A stretch of DNA of 64,000 nucleotides, taken from the NCBI RefSeq assembly GCF_000759445.1, contig NZ_JRMB01000002.1, positions 1,426,001 to 1,490,000 on the forward strand, read 5' to 3'. Below are positions 39,265 to 49,753 of this stretch, in pieces; within the stretch, counting starts at the first letter, position 1; the number at the start of each line of letters is the position of its first letter. Under the pieces are notes generated by a model, which was given only the letters and a program-made list of their open reading frames with translations, searched no databases and was not told the origin of the DNA. This DNA is from Pseudomonas lutea (GTDB taxonomy: Bacteria > Pseudomonadota > Gammaproteobacteria > Pseudomonadales > Pseudomonadaceae). The translations under genes and the position numbers were made by a program.

Positions 39265-40005
39265 ATGCGCCGTCTGTTTTTCCTGCTGTTGATGATTTCT
39301 TCCCTGCCCGCCTGGGCAGACGGCCACGATCAGCTGTACAAGCTTGCCGGCTGGCCGGAACAACGCGCTCATTTTGTCGATGCCCTGAAAGCCGCTCAGC
39401 AGCGCTACCGCAACAGCCTCCCGCCTGCCGTATTCGAGGCTCTGGTGAATAACAGCAATCAGCGTTTCGCGTCGCAGGCGATGGACCAGCGCGCAGAGCA
39501 AATGCTGCGGCAGACGCTGCCGGATCCAAACCCTGCGCTTCAGTTTTTCCAGACGCCTCTGGGGCGCAAGATCGTCAATGCCGAGCTCACGGCCACACGC
39601 CCCGACCAACTGGCCAAAAACGCTCAAGGCTTGCCGCACATCCAGGCAGACGACAATCGTCTGCTGATCATCGGCCACCTGGCCAACGCCCTGCCTGCCA
39701 AGGAGGCCGGCGCCGAAGTCAGCCTCGCGATCGCCGGCGTCGCTGCAGACAGCCTGAGCTCGATGATTCCCGGCTTGATGGGCGGCAGCACCACCCAGGC
39801 AATGCTCGACGGTCAGCGTCAGCGACTTATGGGGCAGATCGGCAAAGACGTGAACAACACGCTGCTCTACGTGTACCGCGATCTGTCTGACGGCGAACTG
39901 GACGAGTTCGCTACCTTTGCCGAGTCAAACGAAGGCAAAGCCTATTACAAGGCAGCGCTGGCCTCTGTTCGCGCAGGATTGGCGGTCGGACAGAATGTGA
40001 AATAA
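39265..40005 (+). CDS. DUF2059 domain-containing exported protein
   Basis: A 246-residue protein with a signal peptide (MRRLFFLLLMISSLPAWA). The C-terminal half, with YVYRDLSDGELDEFATFAESNEGKAYYKA, is the DUF2059 helical motif, and an earlier ALQFFQTPLGRKIVNAE echoes it. Likely periplasmic; function unknown. ATG 39265 has CAGGAG upstream. The much longer open frame that precedes it lies over the oxygenase gene and is not coding. Confidence 0.85.
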   Translation: MRRLFFLLLMISSLPAWADGHDQLYKLAGWPEQRAHFVDALKAAQQRYRNSLPPAVFEALVNNSNQRFASQAMDQRAEQMLRQTLPDPNPALQFFQTPLGRKIVNAELTATRPDQLAKNAQGLPHIQADDNRLLIIGHLANALPAKEAGAEVSLAIAGVAADSLSSMIPGLMGGSTTQAMLDGQRQRLMGQIGKDVNNTLLYVYRDLSDGELDEFATFAESNEGKAYYKAALASVRAGLAVGQNVK

Positions 40006-40139
40006 CGTCAGTGGAACCGGCTTCAGACGGGAAAGGGACTGTTTGAACACCCTCCATCTTTCAGCATGCTGACTCAAGCCTTCCCAGTTGAAGCCGGCCC
40101 CACATTCGTTATGTCAGCCGGAACCGTGCCCTTCGAGCC

Positions 40140-41081
40140 TTAACCCATCCGCTGCGTCAGGAACTCAAAGAACCGCGCCCGCAACTCAGGCGTCTCGTTT
40201 GCCAGGTGGTGGCGCGCCTCTTCCAGCATGAGAATCTGCGGCTGATCAAATTTGTTCTTGAGCACAGCCAGATTGTGTTTCCAGTCCACGGTCATGTCCG
40301 ACTCGCCCTGCACGATGAGCGGGCTGCGGCGGCTGCGAGGCGCGCGTTCGATCCTTTCGACCCACTTGGCCAACGCCCCCACCCAGACTGTTGGCAGGCG
40401 TCGGGGTTGCAAGGGGTCCGCCAGCAGGAACGGCAGAAATGCCGGCGCGTTGGAGTTTTCGCTGAAACGCCTGTCGATCCCTTTGACGAAGGTGCGCAGC
40501 AGGTAATAGCTGAGCTTCGACAGTGCCCAGCCGCGTGGCCGCACCAGCGGCGCAAGCAGGATCGTCTGCCCCTGCGCCGGGCTGTCGTCGCCATGATGAA
40601 GCAAATGGTCGATGACAATCGCCCCGCCGGTACTCTGCCCGCACAAGTGCCACGGTTTGGGCAGCTGCAGGGTTTCGGCTTCGATGAACAGGCGATTCAG
40701 TACCGTCTGATACTCAGAGAAATCGGTAATGCTTGCCCGCGCTCCGCTGGACAGACCATGGCCCGGCAGGTCGCAGGTAATCACCGCCAGGCCTAGCCCC
40801 AGCGCCCAGTCGATGACATGCCCATACAAACCCACATGGTCGTAAAACCCGTGCATCAGCACCAGCGTGCCGACCGGGCGCTCGGGCCTCCAGAGCTGCG
40901 TGACGATTTCATAGCCACCCACTTCGAAGCGTCCCATCTGCCCGCTGCATGCGCCCTTCGGACCCACGGCGTTGAGACCATAGAAACGCTGGTAAGCCTG
41001 GGCCTCTTGGGAAAGTTCACGAAAACGAGTCAGCGGCACTGCTTCGGCTCGCAAGTGATCAGGGTCGAACGTGTCGGACAT
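40140..41081 (-). CDS. Alpha/beta hydrolase (monoacylglycerol lipase-like)
   Basis: A 313-residue cytosolic hydrolase of the serine aminopeptidase S33 / lysophospholipase group. The oxyanion segment LVLMHGFYDHVGLYGHVIDWALGLG and the elbow CGQSTGGAI (nucleophile Ser) are clear. The acid is probably in GESDMTVDW and the histidine in EEARHHLANE. The exact lipid or ester substrate is unknown. It is divergent from the acylase gene, which starts about 160 bases away. Confidence 0.87.
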   Translation of the reverse strand: MSDTFDPDHLRAEAVPLTRFRELSQEAQAYQRFYGLNAVGPKGACSGQMGRFEVGGYEIVTQLWRPERPVGTLVLMHGFYDHVGLYGHVIDWALGLGLAVITCDLPGHGLSSGARASITDFSEYQTVLNRLFIEAETLQLPKPWHLCGQSTGGAIVIDHLLHHGDDSPAQGQTILLAPLVRPRGWALSKLSYYLLRTFVKGIDRRFSENSNAPAFLPFLLADPLQPRRLPTVWVGALAKWVERIERAPRSRRSPLIVQGESDMTVDWKHNLAVLKNKFDQPQILMLEEARHHLANETPELRARFFEFLTQRMG

Positions 41082-41244
41082 CGGAATTCCAGTTCAGGGT
41101 TCGCAGGAGCGGGCGCACGGAAGTGTCATCTGTCCGTTGCGGCGTGGCAAGTTTACGTCGCTTGCATCCCGGGTCCCCCGTCTACCCAGTGAGGCGACAA
41201 ATCTGTAGCCTGCGAACCTTCCCGATTCTCATTTGAGCCCCCGG

Positions 41245-43638
41245 ATGAAACGCAGCCTTTACGTCGCCGTCGCACTGCTGGTAGTCATCGGGTGCGCCGG
41301 CGTCTGGTATTTCCACGACAAGCAGCCGGTTCGCGATGGCCAAATGCGCCTGGCAGGGCTGCAGGCGCCGGTCACCGTACGTTACGACGAGCGAGGTGTG
41401 CCGCACATTCGCGCCGCAAACCAGGACGATCTGTACCGCGCGCTTGGCTATGTTCATGCGCAGGATCGCCTGTTCCAGATGGAAATTCTGCGCAGGCTGG
41501 CGCGTGGCGAACTGGCTGAAGTGCTTGGCCCGAAACTGATCAACACCGACAAGCTCTTCCGCAGCTTGCGCATTCGCGAGCACGCCGACGCCTACGTGGC
41601 TCGTCAGGATCAGAACACGCCCGCGTGGAAAGCGCTTCAGGCGTACCTCGACGGCATCAACCAGTTTCAGGCAACGCACCCGAAGCCAGTCGAATTCGAC
41701 GTGCTGGGCATACGCGAGCGGCCATTCACCGCACAGGACACCCTCAGCGTCGGCGGTTATCTGGCCTACAGCTTTGCGGCGGCCTTTCGTACCGAACCGT
41801 TGATGACCTATGTGCGCAATCAACTGGGGCCGGATTACCTCAAAATTTTCGACCTTGAGTGGCAGCCTCAGGGGGCGCTCGGCCAGTCGCCCGCGCTGAC
41901 GAGCAACGACTGGAAAAACCTCGATGACCTGGCGCTGCTCAGCCAACAGGCCCTGGAGAAGGCCGGCCTGCCGCAGTTTGAAGGCAGCAATGCGTGGGCG
42001 GTGTCCGGCGGTCGCACCCAGAGTGGCAAGCCGTTGCTGGCGGGTGATCCGCACATTCGCTTTTCGGTGCCAGCGGTGTGGTACGAAGCCCAACTCGCAG
42101 CGCCGGGTTTCGAACTGTATGGGCACTTCCAGGCACTAAACCCCTTCGCGCTGCTCGGCCATAACCTGGATTTCGGCTGGAGCCTGACGATGTTCCAGAA
42201 TGACGATCTGGACCTGGTCGCAGAAAAGACCAACCCCGACAACCCGAATCAGGTCTGGTATCACGGCGCCTGGGTAGACATGACGTCCCGCACCGAACAG
42301 ATCGACGTGAAGGGCGAGTCGCCTGTCATGGTTACTCTGCGCCAGTCACCCCATGGCCCGATCGTCAACGACGCAATGGGCGCCAACGGCACGCAACAGC
42401 CGAGCGACACGCCGATCGCGATGTGGTGGTCGTTTCTGGAATCGGATAATCCGATCCTGCAGGGCTTTTACGAGGCCAACCGTGCTGACACGCTGGGCAA
42501 GATGCGCGGTGCCGCGGAGAAACTTCAATCGCCAGGCCTGAATATCATCTACGCCAACGCCAAGGGCGATATCGGTTGGTGGGCGGCAGCGCAACTTCCC
42601 AAGCGCCCCGCCGGTGTGGACCCAGCTTTTATTCTCGACGGCAGTTCGGAGCAGGCCGACAAAAATGGGTTCTATCCCTTCAGCGCCAATCCGCAGGAAG
42701 AGAACCCGGCGCGTGGCTACATTGTCTCGGCAAACTTCCAGCCGGTATCGCCTACCGGCATGGAGATTCCGGGTTACTACAACCTTCCCGAGCGTGGGCG
42801 ACAGCTTGATCGCCAACTGAGCGACGACAAGGTGAAATGGAACCTGGAGAACAGCCAGGCGCTGCAACTGGGCATCCGGACTGACTACGCGGCGCAAATT
42901 CTCGAACCGCTGATTCCGGTGTTGCGTCGAGTGGTGAGCGAGCCGGAGGAGCACGACTTGCTCGAACGACTGGCAGCGTGGGAAGGCGACTATTCAGTGG
43001 ATTCGGTGGGCGCAACGCTGTTCAATCAGTTCCTCTTCAACCTGGCGGATCAGACCTTCCACGACGAACTGGGCGACGGGCTGTTCAACACGCTGTTGTC
43101 GACTCGGCTTATCGATTCAGCGCTACCACGGCTGGCCGCCGACCCCACTTCGCCGTGGTGGAACAATCGCCATTCGCGTGAGCCCGAGAGCCGTGACAAC
43201 ACCGTGAAAGTTGCCTGGCACGCAGCGGTTTCGCATTTGAAATCGTTGTATGGGCAGAACCCGGATGAATGGACGTGGGGCAAGGCTCACACGCTCACCC
43301 ATGAACACCCACTGGGCAAGCAACCGCCGCTGGACATGCTGTTTAACGTCGGGCCGTTCGCAGCGCCGGGCACGCATGAGGTGCCGAACAACCTCTCCGC
43401 GAGTATGGGGCCTGCGCCGTGGCCGGTGACTTACGGACCGTCAACGCGCCGGCTGATCGACTTTGCCGACCCGGCCCACGCACTCGGGATCAATCCTGTA
43501 GGCCAGAGCGGCGTGCTGTTCGACAAGCATTATGCCGATCAGGCGCAGCGCTACATAAAAGGCGAGTACGCGCCAGAGCGGTTCAGCGAAGGGGATGTGG
43601 AGGGGAACAGCAAAGAGGTGTTGGAGCTGGTGCCATGA
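41245..43638 (+). CDS. Penicillin/acyl-homoserine-lactone acylase family protein
   Basis: A 797-residue Ntn-hydrolase precursor with an N-terminal membrane or signal segment (KRSLYVAVALLVVIGCAGVWYF). It would be cut into alpha and beta chains before Ser248 in EGSNAWAVSGGRT, the new N-terminal nucleophile. LLAGDPHIRFSVPAVWYEAQL and the NNLSASMGPAPWPVTYGPSTR end are family blocks. At the same place beside spuH P. aeruginosa has HacB, an AHL acylase. The position supports that relation, but the substrate here (AHL, lactam or other amide) is not shown. ATG 41245 preferred to TTG 41233. Confidence 0.87.
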   Translation: MKRSLYVAVALLVVIGCAGVWYFHDKQPVRDGQMRLAGLQAPVTVRYDERGVPHIRAANQDDLYRALGYVHAQDRLFQMEILRRLARGELAEVLGPKLINTDKLFRSLRIREHADAYVARQDQNTPAWKALQAYLDGINQFQATHPKPVEFDVLGIRERPFTAQDTLSVGGYLAYSFAAAFRTEPLMTYVRNQLGPDYLKIFDLEWQPQGALGQSPALTSNDWKNLDDLALLSQQALEKAGLPQFEGSNAWAVSGGRTQSGKPLLAGDPHIRFSVPAVWYEAQLAAPGFELYGHFQALNPFALLGHNLDFGWSLTMFQNDDLDLVAEKTNPDNPNQVWYHGAWVDMTSRTEQIDVKGESPVMVTLRQSPHGPIVNDAMGANGTQQPSDTPIAMWWSFLESDNPILQGFYEANRADTLGKMRGAAEKLQSPGLNIIYANAKGDIGWWAAAQLPKRPAGVDPAFILDGSSEQADKNGFYPFSANPQEENPARGYIVSANFQPVSPTGMEIPGYYNLPERGRQLDRQLSDDKVKWNLENSQALQLGIRTDYAAQILEPLIPVLRRVVSEPEEHDLLERLAAWEGDYSVDSVGATLFNQFLFNLADQTFHDELGDGLFNTLLSTRLIDSALPRLAADPTSPWWNNRHSREPESRDNTVKVAWHAAVSHLKSLYGQNPDEWTWGKAHTLTHEHPLGKQPPLDMLFNVGPFAAPGTHEVPNNLSASMGPAPWPVTYGPSTRRLIDFADPAHALGINPVGQSGVLFDKHYADQAQRYIKGEYAPERFSEGDVEGNSKEVLELVP

Positions 43639-43713
43639 CAACCCCGACAGGACTGCGGGAGTCGGCTTTAGCGGCGAAGCAGAAATTGCCCATCAACGGC
43701 AGGTATCAGGGCC

Positions 43714-43799
43714 CGTAGGAGCCGGCTTGCTGGCGAATTGCACCAGACACCGTAGCGGTCAATGATCAACCGCTTTCGCCAGCAAGCCGGCTCCTACAG
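43714..43799. repeat. REPIN after the acylase gene
   Basis: CGTAGGAGCCGGCTTGCTGG / GCCAGCAAGCCGGCTCCTAC. Confidence 0.9.
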
Positions 43800-43846
43800 A
43801 GGAATGCATCCGTCCAGTGAGATCATGCAGTGAACGTGGACGCGAC

Positions 43847-44101
43847 TGTGGGACCGGCTTTAGCCGGGAAGGCGTAGTGCGTTACGCCGCAGATCTATAG
43901 CGCACGCACTGGCCTCTTCCCGGCTAAAGCCGGTCCCACTGACAGCATCGCGTGCATTCAGTGAGACCGTCCGGAGTCCCAACTTGTGGGACCGGCTTTA
44001 GCCGGGAAGGCGTCGGACGTTACGCCGCATATCTGTAGCGCACATACCGGCCTCTTCCCGGCTGAAGCCGGTCCCACTGACAGCATCGCGTGCATTCAGT
44101 G
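43847..44101. repeat. Tandem duplication of a 138-bp hairpin unit
   Basis: Units start at 43847 and 43985. Each contains GTGGGACCGGCTTTAGCCGGGAAGGCGT, a linker, then CTTCCCGGCT(A/G)AAGCCGGTCCCAC and GCATCGCGTGCATTCAGTG. The hairpin differs from the REP classes elsewhere. Shorter echoes of the ATCGCGTGCATCCAGTGGG tail continue to about 44190. No gene lies between 43639 and 44215. Confidence 0.9.
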
Positions 44102-44215
44102 GGGCTGGCTGGAGTTCCACTGAATGCATCGCCTGCATCCAGCGGGGTTGGCTGGAGTCCCGCTACAGCATCGCGTGCATCCAGTGGGAACACCTCACTG
44201 GAGCAGTGATCGGGA

Positions 44216-45106
44216 TCAAACCGGCTCGACCACCTTCGCGCGGCGGACGTCCGGTTGTTTCCAGCCGTCTGCTGCAGCTTCTTCGATGGCCAACTGAATG
44301 GCGCGTTTGCGGTTGTTCTCCGCGCGGCGGCTGAAGAACCAGACCAGGAAGGTGGCGATCGACACGGCCAGCAGAATCAGACTGGCAATCGCGTTGATCT
44401 CCGGCTTCACACCCAAACGTACCGCCGAGAACACCTCCATCGGCAACGTCGTCGAGCCAGGGCCGGACACAAAACTCGCCAGAACCAAATCGTCCAGCGA
44501 GAGCGCGAAAGACATCATCGCGCCCGCTGCCAGCGACGGCGCGATCATCGGGATGGTGATCAGGAAGAACACCTTCCACGGCCGCGCACCCAGGTCCATT
44601 GCCGCTTCCTCAATGGACATGTCCAGCTCGCGCAGCCGTGCCGACACCACCACCGCCACGTAGGCCGCACAAAAGGTGGTGTGGGCGATCCAGATGGTGA
44701 CGATGCCACGCTCCTGGGGCCAGCCGATCAACTGCGCCATCGCCACGAACAGCAGCAATAGCGACAGACCGGTGATGACCTCAGGCATGACCAGCGGCGC
44801 GGTAACCAGACCGCCAAAAAACGTCTTGCCCTTGAAGCGGGTGATGCGTGTCAGCACAAACGCCGCCATGGTGCCCAGCGCTACCGCCGCTATCGAGGTG
44901 TACAGCGCGATTTCCAGCGAACGCATGACTGCGCTCATCAGCTGGGTGTTGTCGAGCAGGCCGACGTACCACTTCACCGACCAGCCACCCCAGACCGTCA
45001 CCAGCTTGGAGGCGTTGAACGAGTAGATCACCAGAATGACCATGGGCGCGTAGATGAAGATCAGGCCCAGTACCAACATCAGGTTCGAGAATCGGAAGCC
45101 TCTCAT
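44216..45106 (-). CDS. spuH: Spermidine/putrescine ABC transporter, permease (PotI-type)
   Basis: A 296-residue inner-membrane permease with six helices. The EAA loop is in SIEEAAMDLGARPWKVFFLITIPMIAPSLAAG. It is the last gene of the spu transport block and partners SpuG and SpuF. Its ATG overlaps the spuG stop by four bases. The C-terminal tail after residue 265 is charged and cytosolic. The name follows P. aeruginosa order spuDEFGH. Confidence 0.93.
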   Translation of the reverse strand: MRGFRFSNLMLVLGLIFIYAPMVILVIYSFNASKLVTVWGGWSVKWYVGLLDNTQLMSAVMRSLEIALYTSIAAVALGTMAAFVLTRITRFKGKTFFGGLVTAPLVMPEVITGLSLLLLFVAMAQLIGWPQERGIVTIWIAHTTFCAAYVAVVVSARLRELDMSIEEAAMDLGARPWKVFFLITIPMIAPSLAAGAMMSFALSLDDLVLASFVSGPGSTTLPMEVFSAVRLGVKPEINAIASLILLAVSIATFLVWFFSRRAENNRKRAIQLAIEEAAADGWKQPDVRRAKVVEPV

Positions 45107-46023
45107 GCCTTGCCCTCCAGCTCTTTGGCCTGACTGCGGTTGAACAGAATGATCGGCACGATGAGGATCAGCAGCATGACCACCGCCAGCGACGAGGCTA
45201 CCGGCCAGTCACGGTTATTGAAGAATTCCTGCCACAGCACTTTACCGATCATCAGCGTCTCGGGGCCGCCCAGCAATTCAGGGATGACAAACTCGCCCAC
45301 CACTGGAATGAACACCAGCATGCAGCCGGCGATGATGCCGTTCTTGGACAGCGGAACAGTGATCTTCCAAAAGCTGTTGAAGGTGCTCGAACCCAGGTCG
45401 GACGCCGCCTCAAGCAAGCTTTGATCGTGCTTCACCAGGTTGGCGTACAGCGGCAGGATCATGAATGGCAAGTACGAATAAACCACACCGATGTACACCG
45501 CCAGGTTGGTGTTGAGTATCTGCAACGGCTCGCTGATCACCCCCAGCCACATCAGGAACGCATTGAGCAGTCCGTTATTGCTGAGGATGCCCATCCACGC
45601 GTAGACCCGAATCAGAATCGCGGTCCAGGTCGGCATCATGATCAGCAGCAACAGCACGGTCTGCATTTCTTTACGGGCAATGGAAATGCCATAGGCCATC
45701 GGATAGCCGATCAACAAACACAACACGGTGCTGATGAACGCCATCTTCAAGGAGCCCAGATACGCCGAAATGTACAGATCGTCGCTGGTCAGCAGTGCGT
45801 AGTTGGCAAAGTTGAGCACGATGTCCAGCTTCTGCTCGACGTATGTGAAGATCTCGGTGTACGGCGGGATGGCCACATCGGCCTCAGCGAAGCTGATCTT
45901 GATGACGATCAGAAACGGCAGCGCAAAAAACAGAAACAGCCACAGGAATGGCACGCCAATGACGGCCTGACGCCCAGTGGGTTTTATTCGGTTGAAAGCC
46001 CGTTTTATTTTTCGGATTTTCAT
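45103..46023 (-). CDS. spuG: Spermidine/putrescine ABC transporter, permease (PotH-type)
   Basis: A 306-residue six-helix permease. The basic start MKIRKIKRAFNRIKPTGRQAVIG leads to helix 1, and the EAA loop is in SLLEAASDLGSSTFNSFWKITVPLSKNG. It overlaps both neighbours by ATGA (spuF upstream, spuH downstream), so all three subunits are translationally coupled. ATG 46023 is chosen over an upstream start inside spuF. Confidence 0.93.
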   Translation of the reverse strand: MKIRKIKRAFNRIKPTGRQAVIGVPFLWLFLFFALPFLIVIKISFAEADVAIPPYTEIFTYVEQKLDIVLNFANYALLTSDDLYISAYLGSLKMAFISTVLCLLIGYPMAYGISIARKEMQTVLLLLIMMPTWTAILIRVYAWMGILSNNGLLNAFLMWLGVISEPLQILNTNLAVYIGVVYSYLPFMILPLYANLVKHDQSLLEAASDLGSSTFNSFWKITVPLSKNGIIAGCMLVFIPVVGEFVIPELLGGPETLMIGKVLWQEFFNNRDWPVASSLAVVMLLILIVPIILFNRSQAKELEGKA

Positions 46024-47162
46024 GAGCGCAGCACCACGCCGCTGTCGTCTTCCCACCAGACGAAGACTTCGTCGTCCCAGGTGGGCCGCGTGCCCTGACG
46101 CTCGGCGTTGGCGACAAACGATTGCACCAGCTTGCCCGACGGCAGCTGTACGTAGAACACGGAGTGACCGCCCAGATAGGCGATGTCGTGAACCTTGCCC
46201 CGCGACCAGTTGTGCTCGAACGTTGGCTGTTGAGTGGTCACCAAGAGTTTCTCGGGGCGCAGCGCATAGGTAATGCGCTTGTCTTCCACCGAAGTCGTCA
46301 CGCCGTGGCCGACATAGATTTTGCGTTCCAGCTCGGGGCTGCTGATCAGCGCATGGCCTTCCATGTCTTCGATGACTTCGCCTTCGAACAGGTTGACGTT
46401 GCCAATGAATTCACAGACCAAACGGCTGGTTGGCGTTTCGTAGATATCGATAGGGCTGCCGATCTGCGCGATCCACCCCAGATGCATGATCGCAATGCGC
46501 TGGGCCATGGTCATGGCCTCTTCCTGGTCGTGGGTCACCATCACGCAGGTCACGCCCACGCGCTCGATGATTTCCACCAGCTCCAATTGCATTTGCGAGC
46601 GCAGCTTCTTATCCAGTGCGCCCATGGGTTCGTCGAGCAGCAGCAGTTTTGGTTTTTTCGCCAGGGAACGCGCCAGTGCTACACGCTGACGCTGACCACC
46701 CGACAACTGATGCGGCTTGCGCTTGGCGTACTGGGTCATTTGCACCAGTTTGAGCATCTCCGCGACTCGCGCTTCAATCTCGGCCTTGGGCAGCTTGTCC
46801 TGCTGCAAACCGAACGCGATGTTCTGCGCCACGGTCATGTGCGGAAACAGCGCGTAGGACTGGAACATCATGTTGATCGGTCGTTCGTACGGCGGCATGT
46901 CCGTAATGTCGACGCCGTCGAGGAAAATGCGCCCTTCGGTCGGGCGCTCAAAGCCGGCGAGCATCCGCAGCAAGGTGGATTTCCCCGAGCCGGAACCGCC
47001 GAGCAGGGCGAAAATCTCGCCCTTGTTGATCTGCAGAGACACATCGTCCACAGCAATCGTCTCATCGAACTTCTTCGTGACCCGATCGATCTTGACCAGC
47101 ACCTGTTTGGGTTGCTGACCGCCCTCAAGGGCTTTCTTGTAGGCGCCGGAGGCAACTGCCAT
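46020..47162 (-). CDS. spuF: Spermidine/putrescine ABC transporter, ATPase
   Basis: A 380-residue PotG-type ATPase that drives polyamine import. Walker A GGSGSGKST, signature LSGGQRQRVALARSL, Walker B LLLLDEPMGALD and the H-loop VTHDQEEA are intact. A C-terminal TOBE/OB domain (about 290-380) is typical of the polyamine group. ATG 47162 follows GGGAG and removes 17 non-family residues. It begins 56 bases after spuE. Confidence 0.94.
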   Translation of the reverse strand: MAVASGAYKKALEGGQQPKQVLVKIDRVTKKFDETIAVDDVSLQINKGEIFALLGGSGSGKSTLLRMLAGFERPTEGRIFLDGVDITDMPPYERPINMMFQSYALFPHMTVAQNIAFGLQQDKLPKAEIEARVAEMLKLVQMTQYAKRKPHQLSGGQRQRVALARSLAKKPKLLLLDEPMGALDKKLRSQMQLELVEIIERVGVTCVMVTHDQEEAMTMAQRIAIMHLGWIAQIGSPIDIYETPTSRLVCEFIGNVNLFEGEVIEDMEGHALISSPELERKIYVGHGVTTSVEDKRITYALRPEKLLVTTQQPTFEHNWSRGKVHDIAYLGGHSVFYVQLPSGKLVQSFVANAERQGTRPTWDDEVFVWWEDDSGVVLRS

Positions 47163-47218
47163 GGGTGAAACTCCCAACTGTTTTTGCGCCCGGCCAATGC
47201 GGCCGGGCGCCAAGGTCT

Positions 47219-48328
<1,110 letters not shown>

Positions 48329-48458
48329 TTAGTAGGTGGGCCTATTGCCCGTACCGATGACAGTAACGACTGCCTGTGACCCATCCGGCGCGCAACTTAC
48401 CTTCGATAAACCCTTCTCGCAAAAAAACTTTTTGTGAATGCCATCTCGAAGCGTGAAC

Positions 48459-48547
48459 TGTAGGAGCGCGCTTGCCCGCGATGCCTTGTGCAAATACGAC
48501 ATTGATGTCGGCCGAGACACCGTAATCGCGGGCAAGCGCGCTCCTAC
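48459..48547. repeat. REPIN between spuD and spuE
   Basis: TGTAGGAGCGCGCTTGCCCG / CGGGCAAGCGCGCTCCTACA, an almost perfect pair inside the operon. It may uncouple the amounts of SpuD and the SpuEFGH transporter. Confidence 0.92.
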
Positions 48548-48583
48548 AGGGTGCGCCGTACGGGACGACGCGCCCTGCCAGGC

Positions 48584-49681
48584 TTATTTACCCGACTTGA
48601 TGTTGGTCCAGCTGCGGGTCATCAGGCGCTGAGTGGCCGCAGGCAAATCGGCGATCGCGTACAGCTTGGCCAGGACGTCTGCCGGCGGGTACACGCCCGG
48701 GTCAGACGTGATGTCCTTGTCGACGAACTCGGTCGCAGCCTTGTTGCCGTTCGGGAAGTGAACGGAGTTGGTGATCTCGGCCATTACCTTCGGTTGCAGG
48801 ATAAAGTTCATGAACTTGTAGGCGCCTTCGACGTTTTCAGCATCTTTCGGGATGGCGACCATGTCGTAGAAGCTGCCTGCACCTTCTTTCGGAATGTTGT
48901 AGCTGACTTTGACCTTGCCGCCCGCCTCTTCGGCGCGTGCCTTGGCCTGGTAGATGTCACCCGAATAGCCCACGGCTACGCAGACGTTGCCGTTGGCCAG
49001 GTCCGAGATGTACTTGGACGAGTGGAAGTAGGTGATCGAAGGACGGATCTTCTTGAACAGATCCTCGGCCTTCTGAATGTCTTCCTTCTTCTGAGTGTCG
49101 GTCGGCAGGCCCAGGTAATGCAGCGCCACCGGCAGCATTTCGGTGGGCGAATCGAGGAAGCTGATACCGCAGCCTTTCAGCTTGGCAGCGTTTTCAGGCT
49201 TGAACAGCAGGTCCCAGGAGTTCACCGGTGCGTCAGCGCCGAGTGCAGCTTTGACCTTCTCGGCGTTAAAGCCGATGCCGATCGAGCCCCACATGTACGG
49301 GAAGGCGTGCTTGTTTTCCGGGTCGCTGATGGACACGGCTTTCAACAGAGCAGGATCGAGGTTTTTGTAATTTGGCAGTTTGGACTTGTCCAGTTCCTGG
49401 TACACGCCGGCCTTGATCTGCTTGGCCAGGAAGTTGTTCGACGGAACGACGATGTCGTAACCCGATTTACCGGCCAGCAACTTCGCTTCGAGAGTCTCGT
49501 TGCTGTCGAACACGTCGTACACCACTTTGATGCCCGACTCTTTCTCGAAGTCGGCGATGGTGTTTGGCGCGATGTAGTCGGACCAGTTATAGACGTGCAG
49601 AACCTTGTCATCGGCATGTGCGGCGGCGGCCGCTGCGCCCATGAGGGACAAGGCCAGAAGGGTTTTGCCAAATTTCTTCAT
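48584..49681 (-). CDS. spuD: Polyamine-binding periplasmic protein (SpuD-type)
   Basis: A 365-residue periplasmic binding protein with signal peptide ([23 protein letters not shown]). [25 protein letters not shown] and [34 protein letters not shown] mark the PotF family. By analogy with P. aeruginosa it would bind putrescine. It lies 72 bases after spuC and is followed by a REP and its paralogue spuE. Confidence 0.91.
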   Translation of the reverse strand: MKKFGKTLLALSLMGAAAAAAHADDKVLHVYNWSDYIAPNTIADFEKESGIKVVYDVFDSNETLEAKLLAGKSGYDIVVPSNNFLAKQIKAGVYQELDKSKLPNYKNLDPALLKAVSISDPENKHAFPYMWGSIGIGFNAEKVKAALGADAPVNSWDLLFKPENAAKLKGCGISFLDSPTEMLPVALHYLGLPTDTQKKEDIQKAEDLFKKIRPSITYFHSSKYISDLANGNVCVAVGYSGDIYQAKARAEEAGGKVKVSYNIPKEGAGSFYDMVAIPKDAENVEGAYKFMNFILQPKVMAEITNSVHFPNGNKAATEFVDKDITSDPGVYPPADVLAKLYAIADLPAATQRLMTRSWTNIKSGK

Positions 49682-49753
49682 TCGTACGGCTCCAGTGTTT
49701 TTATGTAAGCGGCGTCAAGACGGCGGACAGTCTGGCAATTTCCCGATAAAAAT

